Shown here one piece after another: positions 1 through 6,878 of a stretch of 15,079 bases of DNA (position 1 is the stretch's first letter; every line of letters starts with the position of its first letter). The DNA is from Vicinamibacteria bacterium (GTDB lineage: Bacteria; Acidobacteriota; Vicinamibacteria; Vicinamibacterales; 2-12-FULL-66-21). A program made the translations under genes and the position numbers. The stretch is from assembly GCA_025937075.1 (NCBI GenBank), contig JAICSD010000052.1, positions 1-15,079 of the forward strand, given 5' to 3'. A model generated the notes under the pieces. It searched no databases, was not told the DNA's origin, and saw only the letters and a program-made list of their open reading frames with translations.

Positions 1-159
1 GAGCACGGATGGATCCACGCGCTCGACGCTGACCCGCTGCTTCGCCGCCAGCGCCAGCACTTCATCGATGCGTCGGTCCGCACGCTGGCTCACCCGGACG
101 CGGGTGATGCGTCCGGCGCGAAGGGCTTCCAGCACGGGATTGATGCCGTAGATGATCAC
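1..159 (-). CDS. rlmB: 23S rRNA 2'-O-ribose methyltransferase, TrmH/RlmB family (N-terminal fragment)
   Basis: Only the first 53 codons are in the window; the gene runs off the left edge. The fragment reads V-I-I-Y-G-I-N-P-V-L-E-A-L-R-A-G and continues with basic residues and the segment DRRIDEVLALA. This matches the N-terminal substrate-binding domain of SpoU/TrmH-type RNA methyltransferases, especially RlmB, which methylates G2251 of 23S rRNA using S-adenosylmethionine. The catalytic knotted SPOUT domain lies outside the window, so family membership is clearer than the exact target. I chose the GTG at 157-159: the family begins almost exactly at M-I-I-Y-G-I, and an in-frame TGA lies a short way upstream. 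The ribosome site is weak (CAGG nearby). It follows gltX after about 95 bases holding a repeat element; gltX, cysS and rlmB lie close together in many bacteria. Confidence 0.85.
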   Translation of the reverse strand, partial: MIIYGINPVLEALRAGRITRVRVSQRADRRIDEVLALAAKQRVSVERVDPSVL

Positions 160-200
160 GGATACCTGACGGCGTGTCGCCCACAGAGCAACCGCGGCGG

Positions 201-300
201 GTCAACTCCCAAGTCCCAACTCCCAACGCCCCCAATTCCCAACTCCGAAGTTGTCAATTCCGTGATTGGGGATTGGGAGTCGGCGGTTGGGACCTGGAGG
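201..300. repeat. palindromic heptamer-period repeat element, copy A
   Basis: Left arm (204-247) is a run of degenerate 7-mers AACTCCC, AAGTCCC, AACTCCC, AATTCCC, AACTCCG with one 9-base unit. The right arm (265-297) is the opposite orientation, ATTGGGG, ATTGGGAG, GTTGGGA. The short core (254-264) contains the gltX stop codon. It shares its inner arms with copy B at 6213-6294: 12 of 13 bases (241-253) and 16 of 16 bases (265-280). Confidence 0.85.
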
Positions 301-1810
301 TTGTGATTGCGGCCGCAAAGGCGCGCGCGCGCTCGGCACAGCTGCGGATTTTGACGACGCCGGCGTCGGCCGGTAACTGCGCGCCGCGATCGATCGCCGG
401 CACCGCAAGATCCAGCTCGGGACCGCCGACGTCTCCGGTCAGCGCGACCCGAATCGGGTGAAACAGCGCGCGCCCCGTCTGTCCTGTGCGCTCCCGGACG
501 CGAGCCGCCATCGCGCGGAACGTCTCGCGATCGCGGAGCGGTCCATCGATCGCATCCGGCAGCGCGGCAATCACCTCTCGCGCCCCGGGCTCGTGCAGCA
601 CGTCGCCCACGCCGGGGCGCGCGAGCGCGTCCTCGGCGTAGTACGCAAACAGAAACGAGAGGCGCTCGGGGATCTCTTCCAACCGATCGACCGAGCCGAC
701 TGCCATCGGCAGCAGCGATTCGATGAATGAGAGCGCGGCGTCCGAGCTGCGCGTGATGAACCCGCGGGCGGCAAAGAACCGCGCCGATTCGGCAGCGAGG
801 CGACCGGGCGCCGCGGCCTTCATGTAGTGTCGGTTCATCCACGCCAGCTTCTCCGGATCGAAGATCCCGGCGCTGTGTCCGACGTCGTCGAGCGCGAACC
901 GGCGCGCCAGCTCGTCGATCGGCAGCAGCTCCTCGCTCGTGCCCGAGCCCCCGGGATCGGTACGCGGCGACCACCCGATCAACGCGAGATAGTTCGTCAG
1001 CGCTTCAGGCAGATAGCCGTGCGCGCGGAACTCGAAGACCGACGTGGCGCCGTGCCGCTTCGAAAGCGGCGTATGGTCGGGCCCCATGACGAGTGCGAGG
1101 TGCGCGAACTTCGGAGGCGTGAAACCGAGGGCGCGGTACAAGAGGATCTGCCGCGGCGTGTTCGAGATGTGATCTTCGCCCCGGATCACATGCGTCACCT
1201 CCATCAGCGCATCGTCCACGACCACCGCGAAGTTGTACTGTGGACGGCCGTCCGATCGGACGATGACCGGATCGCCGATCACGTCGGTGTTGAACGTGAC
1301 CTCTCCGCGCACGAGATCCGGGAACGCGACCTCCACGTGCTCGGGCACCCTGAACCGGATGACGGGCCGTTCGCCGGCCTCTACGCGCTGCTGAGCCGCC
1401 TCCGGAGGGATCGAGCGGCACGTGCCGTGGTCTTTGGGCGGACGTCCGGCCGCGAGATCGCTCTTCCGATCTTCGTCCAGCTTCTGCGGAGAGCAGAAGC
1501 AATAGTACGCGTGGGTCGCGGCGAGCAGCTCGTTCGCGTACGACGTGTACAAGTGGAGACGCTCCGATTGGCGGTATGGTCCGCACGGACCGCCAACGTC
1601 CGGGCCTTCGTCCCACTCGAGGCCGAGCCAGCGGAGATCCTCGAGGATGCCGGCTTCCGACGCCTTCGTGGATCGCTCGACGTCGGTGTCCTCGATTCGG
1701 AGGATGAACGTTCCATCGTGGCCGCGGGCAAGCAGCCAGTTGAAGAGCGCCGTGCGCGCGTTGCCGACGTGGAGATGGCCGGTGGGGCTGGGCGCGAAGC
1801 GGACTCTCAT
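254..1810 (-). CDS. gltX: glutamate--tRNA ligase (GluRS)
   Basis: Charges tRNA(Glu) with glutamate using ATP, in the cytoplasm. This is a class I synthetase: the HIGH-type motif is seen as PSPTGHLHVG (residues 8-17), the second signature as PLSKRHG (248-254), and the Rossmann core carries LRIEDTD (37-43). A zinc-site-like region has C104, C106 and C131 with the spacing of the E. coli enzyme (C98, C100, C125), but the fourth E. coli ligand (His) aligns with Ser here. Length 518 aa is slightly long for the usual 465-500. The last 13 or so residues (Q-P-P-T-P-N-P-Q-S-R-N region) are encoded by the right arm of repeat copy A and are probably not ancestral. The ATG overlaps the ispDF stop as ATGA, implying translational coupling. 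Whether it also charges tRNA(Gln) cannot be told from sequence alone. Confidence 0.97.
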   Translation of the reverse strand: MRVRFAPSPTGHLHVGNARTALFNWLLARGHDGTFILRIEDTDVERSTKASEAGILEDLRWLGLEWDEGPDVGGPCGPYRQSERLHLYTSYANELLAATHAYYCFCSPQKLDEDRKSDLAAGRPPKDHGTCRSIPPEAAQQRVEAGERPVIRFRVPEHVEVAFPDLVRGEVTFNTDVIGDPVIVRSDGRPQYNFAVVVDDALMEVTHVIRGEDHISNTPRQILLYRALGFTPPKFAHLALVMGPDHTPLSKRHGATSVFEFRAHGYLPEALTNYLALIGWSPRTDPGGSGTSEELLPIDELARRFALDDVGHSAGIFDPEKLAWMNRHYMKAAAPGRLAAESARFFAARGFITRSSDAALSFIESLLPMAVGSVDRLEEIPERLSFLFAYYAEDALARPGVGDVLHEPGAREVIAALPDAIDGPLRDRETFRAMAARVRERTGQTGRALFHPIRVALTGDVGGPELDLAVPAIDRGAQLPADAGVVKIRSCAERARAFAAAITTSRSQPPTPNPQSRN

Positions 1811-3000
1811 GGGCCGGCGGAAGCACCTGCCGCGAGGCGCGGCCGCAGCAGCGCGACGGCATGCGCCGCGATCGCCTCACCGCGTCCGACCGCGTCGAGT
1901 CCTTCGTTCGTCTTACCCTTGATGCTCACCCGCGACGGCTCGACGCCGAGCGCGTCCGCCATCGCGATCTTCATCGCATCGATGTGATCGCGGAGCTTCG
2001 GCGTCTCGAGGATCACCGTGATGTCGACGTTGAGCACATCCAGCCCAGCCGACGCGGCAAGGGCCGTCGCCTGACGCAGCAGGCCGAGGCTCGACGCTCC
2101 CTTCCACTGCGGATCGGAATCGGGAAAATGCCGTCCGATGTCGCCAAGGTTGGCCGCGCCGAGCACCGCATCCGTGGCCGCATGGCACGCGACGTCGCCG
2201 TCGGAGTGCGCGAGCGGTCCGCGATCGCACGCAATCGTGACGCCGCCGACGATCAACGGGCGACCGTCCACGAGGCGGTGCAGATCGTACCCGGTCCCCA
2301 CGCGCGCGGCCCGCGTGTCGGCTTCGATCCGCAGGCGCGCGGCCGTCAGATCCTGTTCGGTGGTGATCTTCACGTTGCCTGGATCTCCTGCGACGATGTG
2401 CACCGGGTGGCCCGCGCGTTCCGCGAGCGCGGCTTCATCCGTCGCCTCGACACCCGACCGGCCGAGCGCAACGGCGTCCGCCAGCACCTCGCGGCGGAAC
2501 CCCTGCGGCGTCTGCGCGAGAAAGATCGTGCTGCGCGGAATCGTCTCGATGACGAGCGCTCCATGGTGATGGCGTTCCACGCGCTTGACCGTGTCGCTGG
2601 CCTCGAGTGCCGCGATCGCGGCGCCAAACGCGGCCGCCGCCTCGATCGTACGGTCGATGACCTCCGGCGTGACGAACGGACGCGCCGCATCGTGAATCAG
2701 CACGACCTCCGCCGATGGATCGACGACCGCAAACGCGTTCGCGACCGAGTCCTGCCGTCTCGCGCCGCCAGCCGCGATCACGAGGGGCCTCGACGTGGCG
2801 CCGACGCAGGATTCCGCGCCCGCTGCGGCGAGATCCGGAGGAACGACGACGACGATATCCGAGATCGACGGATGGGAGTCGAACGCGGCGATGCTGCGCG
2901 CCAGGATCGTCTTGCCGCCGAGATCGAGGAGCTGCTTCGGCGCTGACGATCCCAGTCGCTTCCCCGCGCCCGCAGCGGCGATGATGGCGGTCACGCGCAT
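1807..3000 (-). CDS. ispDF: bifunctional IspD/IspF: MEP cytidylyltransferase and MEcPP synthase
   Basis: Two successive-class steps of the non-mevalonate isoprenoid pathway in one polypeptide of 397 aa. Residues 1-225 are IspD (2-C-methyl-D-erythritol 4-phosphate cytidylyltransferase): nucleotide loop AAAGAGKRLG (8-17), PKQ (21-23), HDAARPF (103-109), TPQGF (164-168). Residues about 233-390 are IspF (2-C-methyl-D-erythritol 2,4-cyclodiphosphate synthase): G-Y-D-L-H with metal ligands D239 and H241, HSDGDV (265-270), H273 as third ligand, and KGKTNEGLD (361-369). The linker is only about ten residues. IspE, which acts between them, is not in the window. Fused IspDF is known from alphaproteobacteria and Campylobacter, while many other bacteria keep separate genes. 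A GAGGG ribosome site lies about 8 bases before the ATG. It starts 14 bases after plsC and overlaps gltX by 4 bases. Confidence 0.97.
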   Translation of the reverse strand: MRVTAIIAAAGAGKRLGSSAPKQLLDLGGKTILARSIAAFDSHPSISDIVVVVPPDLAAAGAESCVGATSRPLVIAAGGARRQDSVANAFAVVDPSAEVVLIHDAARPFVTPEVIDRTIEAAAAFGAAIAALEASDTVKRVERHHHGALVIETIPRSTIFLAQTPQGFRREVLADAVALGRSGVEATDEAALAERAGHPVHIVAGDPGNVKITTEQDLTAARLRIEADTRAARVGTGYDLHRLVDGRPLIVGGVTIACDRGPLAHSDGDVACHAATDAVLGAANLGDIGRHFPDSDPQWKGASSLGLLRQATALAASAGLDVLNVDITVILETPKLRDHIDAMKIAMADALGVEPSRVSIKGKTNEGLDAVGRGEAIAAHAVALLRPRLAAGASAGP

Positions 3001-3014
3001 GTGGCAGCCCTCTA

Positions 3015-3776
3015 TTATATGAAGGGTGCCCGAGCGCCGCGCTCGACCTGAGGCGTCGCAGACGTCCCGCGGGCAACGATGTCATGGACACGTTCGGCAA
3101 GCTCGCGCACGGCATCTTTCGAAACGTCCGCCGTGTCGATTGGCTCGTGAATCGTCACCGAGACGTCGCCGGGCTGCACGGTCAACTGCCCCTTCCGCAT
3201 CACGTGCCGGCTGCCCGCGATACTCACCGGCACGACAGGAATCCCGCCCTCGAGCGCCAGCACGAACGACCCTCCCTTGAACCGAGCCACCGTACCATCC
3301 ACGCTGCGCGTCCCCTCAGGGAACACGATCAACGAATGCTGCTCGCCGACGAGGCGTGCCATCTTCTTCACGACGCCAGCGCCGGGACGGCTCCGATCCA
3401 CCAGAAGATGACCGGTCCGGCGCAGGTGCCATCCGAGGAATGGAATCCGCCCGAGCGATTCCTTCGCAACGATGCGAAGCTGAAAGGGCAGCGCGCTGAA
3501 GACGATCGGAATGTCGTAGATGCTCTGATGGTTCGCCGCGAACACGTAGCTGCGCCCAAGGTCCAGCCGCTCGAGACCTTCGACGTGGACGCGTACACCC
3601 GTCGTCCGGAGAATCAACGACGACCACGCGCGCGCGCAGCGATGACCCGCATCTCCACGACGGTCGACCAGCGAGGAGAGCAGCGACACGGTGCCCAGAA
3701 CGATGGTGTACGCGCTGACCGCAGGTATCAGGAAGAGGACGGTGCGCCACCAATGGAAGCTGCGCAAGTCCGCCAT
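3015..3776 (-). CDS. plsC: 1-acyl-sn-glycerol-3-phosphate acyltransferase
   Basis: Transfers an acyl chain to the sn-2 position of lysophosphatidic acid to make phosphatidic acid at the cytoplasmic membrane. The 253-aa protein has a hydrophobic N-terminal segment (about 12-36), the catalytic NHxxxxD box as NHQSIYD (82-88), KESL (105-108), the glycerol-phosphate-binding block FPEGTRS (152-158), and IPVVPV (179-184). These are motifs I to IV of the PlsC family in the correct order. It starts 3 bases after the stop of the PIN-TRAM gene with no strong ribosome site, so coupled translation is likely. The family also includes acyltransferases for ornithine lipids and other acceptors, so the acceptor is assigned by default rather than proven. 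The C-terminal 20 residues are low in conserved features. Confidence 0.93.
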   Translation of the reverse strand: MADLRSFHWWRTVLFLIPAVSAYTIVLGTVSLLSSLVDRRGDAGHRCARAWSSLILRTTGVRVHVEGLERLDLGRSYVFAANHQSIYDIPIVFSALPFQLRIVAKESLGRIPFLGWHLRRTGHLLVDRSRPGAGVVKKMARLVGEQHSLIVFPEGTRSVDGTVARFKGGSFVLALEGGIPVVPVSIAGSRHVMRKGQLTVQPGDVSVTIHEPIDTADVSKDAVRELAERVHDIVARGTSATPQVERGARAPFI

Positions 3777-3779
3777 CGG

Positions 3780-4841
3780 CTACTTCGCATTGGTCATCTT
3801 CGCCGGAACCGGCGCCGCCGCGGACGACGCAACCGCTGCTGCCGCCGCGGGCCCCGGCGCTTCGATGTAGCGCCCGAAGATCATCTTCCCCGCCGTTGTC
3901 TGCAGCACGCTGGTGACGACAATGTCGATGTTGCGGCTGATCATGCGGCGCGCGTTGTCCACCACCACCATCGTCCCGTCGTCGAGATACGCGACGCCCT
4001 GATTGTATTCCTTCCCTTCTTTCAGGATGAAGACCTTCATGAACTCGCCAGGCAGCACGACAGGCTTCAGCGCGTTCGCGAGCTCGTTGATGTTCAGGAC
4101 TTCCACGCCGCGGAGCTGCGCCACCTTGTTCAGGTTGAAGTCGTTCGTGACGATCTTGCCCTGGAGCGTCCGGCCCATTTCGATCAGTTTGAGGTCGACC
4201 TCGCGAATCTCCGGGAAGTCGATATCCGAGATCATGACGTCCACGCCGGACATCTTCTGGATCTTCTGAAGGATGTCGAGCCCGCGGCGCCCGCGGTTGC
4301 GCTTCAGCGAGTCCGCCGAATCGGCAACGAGCTGCAGCTCCTTGAGGACGAACTGGGGAATGACGAGCGTCCCGTCCAGGAAGCCCGTCTCGCAGACGTC
4401 GGCGATCCGGCCGTCGATGATCACGCTCGTGTCGAGGATGCGATAGCGCTTCTGCGGCCCCGTATCGCGGAAGAGGCTCGCGAGCCGCTGCGGCTCCAGC
4501 CACTCGCCCTTGCGCGCGCCCATCACGATCCCGAGATACGGAAAGACGAGCAGGATGAAGCTGTGGAGGAAGCCCACGCGATTGTCGGTCGCGTCTGCCC
4601 AGAACAGCGCCGCGCCAATCGTCTTCGCCAGGCCGAGGCCGATGGCCCCGCCGATGAGGGCGCCGAGCAGATCGGTGACCTCCGATTCGCGCAGCCGCGC
4701 CTCGGCAACGACAACGAGCACACCGAGCAGCGCGCCGACGACGATGTTGACGATCAGATGCGGATTGAAGGGATGGAGCAGCGCCGCCGCCCAGGCGACG
4801 GCCGCGACGAAAAGCGCTCGAGCAACGATTTGCCAGGGCAT
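3780..4841 (-). CDS. YacL-like membrane-anchored PIN/TRAM domain protein
   Basis: The 353-aa protein has a hydrophobic N-terminal region (about 7-106) with roughly four membrane segments. It is followed by a PIN nuclease-like domain starting at R-I-L-D-T-S-V-I-I-D-G-R-I (134-146) and ending near V-T-N-D-F-N-L-N (231-238), and a TRAM RNA-binding domain (about 257-325). Candidate metal-binding acids are D137, E168, D216 and D234. The arrangement matches Bacillus YacL, whose exact role is poorly defined; a membrane-tethered RNase or RNA-binding function is inference. The tail (329-345) is a low-complexity Ala/Pro stretch. A GGAG site lies 9 bases before the ATG. It heads the plsC-ispDF-gltX run, and a yacL gene sits just before ispD in Bacillus too, supporting the identity. 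Older annotations would call it a PilT-domain protein. Confidence 0.92.
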   Translation of the reverse strand: MPWQIVARALFVAAVAWAAALLHPFNPHLIVNIVVGALLGVLVVVAEARLRESEVTDLLGALIGGAIGLGLAKTIGAALFWADATDNRVGFLHSFILLVFPYLGIVMGARKGEWLEPQRLASLFRDTGPQKRYRILDTSVIIDGRIADVCETGFLDGTLVIPQFVLKELQLVADSADSLKRNRGRRGLDILQKIQKMSGVDVMISDIDFPEIREVDLKLIEMGRTLQGKIVTNDFNLNKVAQLRGVEVLNINELANALKPVVLPGEFMKVFILKEGKEYNQGVAYLDDGTMVVVDNARRMISRNIDIVVTSVLQTTAGKMIFGRYIEAPGPAAAAAVASSAAAPVPAKMTNAK

Positions 4842-4874
4842 CGGAATGACTCCGGGTATGAGACCTCAATCATA

Positions 4875-4910
4875 CCTCCGGGCTTCGATTAGCCCGGGGG
4901 GCTTTGCCCC
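4875..4910. other. two overlapping, mutually exclusive hairpins between divergent genes
   Basis: Hairpin 1 pairs 4875-4884 with 4891-4900 around the 6-base loop TCGATT (core CGGGCT/AGCCCG, 10 pairs including one G-T). Hairpin 2 pairs GGGGC (4898-4902) with GCCCC (4906-4910) around TTT. They share 4898-4900, so both full stems cannot form together. No T-run follows on either strand, so a standard terminator is not supported. The element lies in the 127-base region between the PIN-TRAM gene and the DUF2911 gene, which must hold promoters for both directions. Confidence 0.5.
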
Positions 4911-4941
4911 GCCGGCGCCCCCATCGCGCTTGCCGCGCGCC

Positions 4942-4947
4942 TATAAT
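4942..4947 (+). promoter_or_regulatory. possible -10 box for the DUF2911-mtn block
   Basis: A perfect TATAAT stands 21 bases before the ATG of the DUF2911 gene in a very GC-rich stretch. I see no good -35 box at 16-18 bases upstream, so this is a candidate only. If used, the leader would be very short, about 15 bases, with the GGAGG ribosome site at 4959-4963 inside it. Confidence 0.35.
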
Positions 4948-4968
4948 CGCCGGCATGCGGAGGCGCCC

Positions 4969-5556
4969 ATGCGCGTGATTCAGATGGCCGTAATCGCAGG
5001 CACGGTGCTCGCCCTGGCACCGATCCACCCCGCGGTTCCCACAGGGGTCGCGCGGCTGTTCCACGCGCCGGTGTCGGCGATGCAGGCGTTCAGGGTATCG
5101 GGAAACCCGCGGCCGAGCCAGCACGGGTCCGTGAGCCAGCACATCGCCGATACCGTCATCACGATCGAATACAACCGTCCCGTTGCGCGCGGCCGCGAGC
5201 TGTTTGGCGCGCTCGTCCCGTGGGGACGCGTGTGGTGCCCCGGCGCGGACACCTGCACGAGCATCGAGCTGTCCACCGATCTAAAGGTGAACAATCAGGC
5301 GCTCGCGGCCGGATCATATTCAGTCTGGGCGGAGCCGCAGCCCGATCGCTGGACGATGATATTCAACAAGGTGAGCTCTGCCTTCCACACACGGTATCCG
5401 AGCGGACAGGACGCATTGCGCGTGCAGGTCACTCCGCGAACGGCCACGCACATGGAGACGCTCACGTTCTACTTCCCCGTCGTGGACGGCCGTCACGCGG
5501 AACTTGCGCTGCAGTGGGGGACGACGGTGGTGCCGCTGGAGATCGACGTCCCGTAG
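4969..5556 (+). CDS. secreted DUF2911 family protein
   Basis: The 195-aa protein has an N-terminal hydrophobic segment (about 4-20) after a single Arg, consistent with an export signal, followed by a DUF2911 domain. Family hallmarks visible are I-E-Y-N-R-P-V-A-R-G-R (66-76), LFGALVPWGRVW (78-89), the S-T-D-L-K-V and L-A-A-G-S-Y-S-V-W block (102-120), R-W-T-M-I-F-N-K (127-134) and the terminal beta-rich Q-W-G-T-T-V-V-P-L (182-190). The function of the family is unknown; it is common in Bacteroidota and Acidobacteriota and predicted to be extracytoplasmic. Two cysteines (C90, C96) sit where many relatives read W-R-T-G-A-N-E-A. I chose the ATG at 4969 because GGAGG ends 5 bases before it; the open frame extends upstream without a ribosome site. 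It lies 24 bases before mtnB and is probably co-transcribed, but nothing in it suggests a role in methionine salvage. Confidence 0.88.
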   Translation: MRVIQMAVIAGTVLALAPIHPAVPTGVARLFHAPVSAMQAFRVSGNPRPSQHGSVSQHIADTVITIEYNRPVARGRELFGALVPWGRVWCPGADTCTSIELSTDLKVNNQALAAGSYSVWAEPQPDRWTMIFNKVSSAFHTRYPSGQDALRVQVTPRTATHMETLTFYFPVVDGRHAELALQWGTTVVPLEIDVP

Positions 5557-5580
5557 CCGGCTGCTGAAGAAGGCAGCCGA

Positions 5581-5601
5581 ATGCGGAATGCGGAATGCCG
5601 A
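5581..5601 (+). repeat. heptamer array at the mtnB start codon
   Basis: Three tandem 7-mers, ATGCGGA, ATGCGGA and ATGCCGA, are followed by a partial fourth unit, ATGAA. The first unit supplies the upstream mtnB start codon and the partial fourth supplies an alternative in-frame ATG at 5602, so the array encodes the first seven residues (M-R-N-A-E-C-R) if the upstream start is used. Confidence 0.8.
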
Positions 5602-6210
5602 ATGAACTTCGATGAAATCGCGCGCGGCCTTGCCGACGCAGGCCGACGGTTCGACGCACGGGAATGGGTGCTCGGCACCAGCGGCAATTTCAGCGCGGTC
5701 GTCAGCCGCGACCCGCTCCGCCTGGCCATCACGCCGAGCGCGGCGTTCAAGGGAGAGATGGATCCCGGCCATATCCTCGAAATCGACGAGCGCGCTATCG
5801 TGACGAACGGACGTGTAGGGAGGCCGTCGGCTGAGGCACAACTTCATCTCGAAGTCATCCGCGCACGAGGCGCTGGGGCGGTTCTCCACACGCATTCCGT
5901 CTGGAGTACGCTGGTATCGGAACGGCACGCAGCCGAGCGAGGTGTCGCGGTCGAGGGCTACGAAATGCTCAAAGGCCTCGCGGGCGTGGCCACGCACGAG
6001 CACCGCGAATGGATTCCAGTTCTCGAGAATGCCCAGAACATGGCGGCGCTCGCAGCCGACGTGAATCGCGTCCTCGCCGCGCATCCGTCCTGTCACGCTT
6101 TTCTGCTGCGGCGCCACGGGATGTATACGTGGGGTGAGACGTTGCGTGACGCGGTCCGGCACGTCGAGATAGTGGAGTTCCTGCTCGAGGCAATGGGACG
6201 CACGAAATAA
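5581..6210 (+). CDS. mtnB: methylthioribulose-1-phosphate dehydratase
   Basis: Zinc-dependent class II aldolase/adducin-fold enzyme that dehydrates 5-methylthioribulose 1-phosphate to the diketone intermediate of methionine salvage. Visible in the 209-aa protein are G-T-S-G-N-F-S (32-38), [11 protein letters not shown] (50-60), [10 protein letters not shown] (80-89), the zinc ligands H103 and H105 in L-H-T-H-S, the probable catalytic E128 in Y-E-M-L-K-G-L, and the third ligand H179 in R-R-H-G-M-Y-T-W-G. Plain fuculose-aldolase relatives share the fold, but the Y-E-M-L-K-G and HGMYTWG blocks and the next two genes favour MtnB. A GAAGAAGG ribosome site at 5566-5573 is spaced 7 bases from ATG 5581, so I use that start. 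ATG 5602 is equally consistent with homology and would remove a repeat-encoded heptapeptide. Confidence 0.92.
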   Translation: MRNAECRMNFDEIARGLADAGRRFDAREWVLGTSGNFSAVVSRDPLRLAITPSAAFKGEMDPGHILEIDERAIVTNGRVGRPSAEAQLHLEVIRARGAGAVLHTHSVWSTLVSERHAAERGVAVEGYEMLKGLAGVATHEHREWIPVLENAQNMAALAADVNRVLAAHPSCHAFLLRRHGMYTWGETLRDAVRHVEIVEFLLEAMGRTK

Positions 6211-6212
6211 CG

Positions 6213-6294
6213 CCCAACTCTCAACTACACAACTCCCAAGTTGATCGACTTGGGAATTGGGGATTGGGAGTTGGAAATTGGGAATTGGGAATTT
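6213..6294. repeat. palindromic heptamer-period repeat element, copy B
   Basis: The element fills the 98-base gap between mtnB and mtnD. The left arm (6213-6240) reads CCCAACT and CTCCCAA type units. The right arm (6251-6294) is the inverse, TTGGGAATTGGGG and TTGGGAG and repeated ATTGGGA. At the centre, 6231-6241 pairs with 6248-6258 (10 of 11) around the loop TGATCG. The inner arms match copy A near the gltX end. The right arm ends just before the mtnD ribosome site. Confidence 0.88.
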
Positions 6295-6308
6295 GCGAGG
6301 AGCGCACC

Positions 6309-6878
6309 ATGGCGATTATCAGGATTCCGGAAGAGAGCACCAGCGTGACAGACGCCAGCGAGGTGAGAGGATTCCTGTCCCGCTTTGGAATCGAATACGA
6401 ACGCTGGACGCCCGACCAGCCCGTCGACGCGGATGCGCCGGCTGACGCGCTTCTTGCGGCGTACGCAAGCGAGATTGACGCGCTCAAGAGGCGCGGCGGC
6501 TACGTGACAGCCGACGTGATTGACGTCAAACCCGACACACCCAACCTCGACGCCATGCTCGCGAAGTTCAGCCGCGAGCACTGGCACGACGAAGACGAAG
6601 TGCGGTTCATTCTCGAAGGGCGCGGGCTGTTTCACGTCCACCCGCCTGACGGGCCGGTGTTCGCGATCGAGGTCGAAGGCGGAGATCTGATCCGGGTGCC
6701 GCGCGGCACGCACCACTGGTTCGATCTGTGCGCCGACCGGCGCATCCGCGCGATCCGGCTGTTCCAGGACGTGTCAGGCTGGACGCCGCACTACACGGAC
6801 AGCGGCATCGACGCCGGCTTCCAGCCAATCTGCTTCGGCCCGTCGTACCTGCCGGGAAGCGCGGTTCCCCGCATGTGA
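6309..6878 (+). CDS. mtnD: acireductone dioxygenase
   Basis: Cupin metalloenzyme that oxidises acireductone; the iron form yields the 2-keto acid precursor of methionine plus formate, and the nickel form an off-pathway acid plus CO. The 189-aa length is typical. The metal site is complete: H91, H93 and E97 in E-H-W-H-D-E-D-E, then H135 in R-G-T-H-H-W-F. The spacing between these residues is identical to that of the Klebsiella enzyme (H96, H98, E102, H140). A GAGGAG ribosome site at 6297-6302 lies 6 bases before the ATG; the open frame extends further upstream, but only into repeat copy B, so I reject a longer start. The stop overlaps the mtnC start. The metal bound in the cell, and so the product, cannot be read from sequence. 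Confidence 0.96.
   Translation: MAIIRIPEESTSVTDASEVRGFLSRFGIEYERWTPDQPVDADAPADALLAAYASEIDALKRRGGYVTADVIDVKPDTPNLDAMLAKFSREHWHDEDEVRFILEGRGLFHVHPPDGPVFAIEVEGGDLIRVPRGTHHWFDLCADRRIRAIRLFQDVSGWTPHYTDSGIDAGFQPICFGPSYLPGSAVPRM

Noticed and set aside
827..1987. 386-aa plus-strand open frame opposite gltX
   Set aside because: It lies antisense to a complete, motif-rich GluRS gene; its translation is Arg/Ala-rich without domains, as expected for shadow frames in GC-rich DNA.
1861..2946. 361-aa plus-strand open frame opposite ispDF
   Set aside because: It is an Arg/Asp-rich shadow of ispDF with no recognisable motif or ribosome site.
3014..3019. TATAAT on the minus strand just upstream of ispDF as a promoter
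   Set aside because: It overlaps the plsC stop codon, has no -35 partner at the proper distance (GCGCGG), and ispDF sits tightly behind plsC, so co-transcription explains it.
3084..4892. 602-aa plus-strand open frame spanning plsC and the PIN-TRAM gene
   Set aside because: It is very long but wholly antisense to two well-supported genes; composition is His/Arg/Asp-rich with no domain, and it reflects the lack of stops in the antisense frame.
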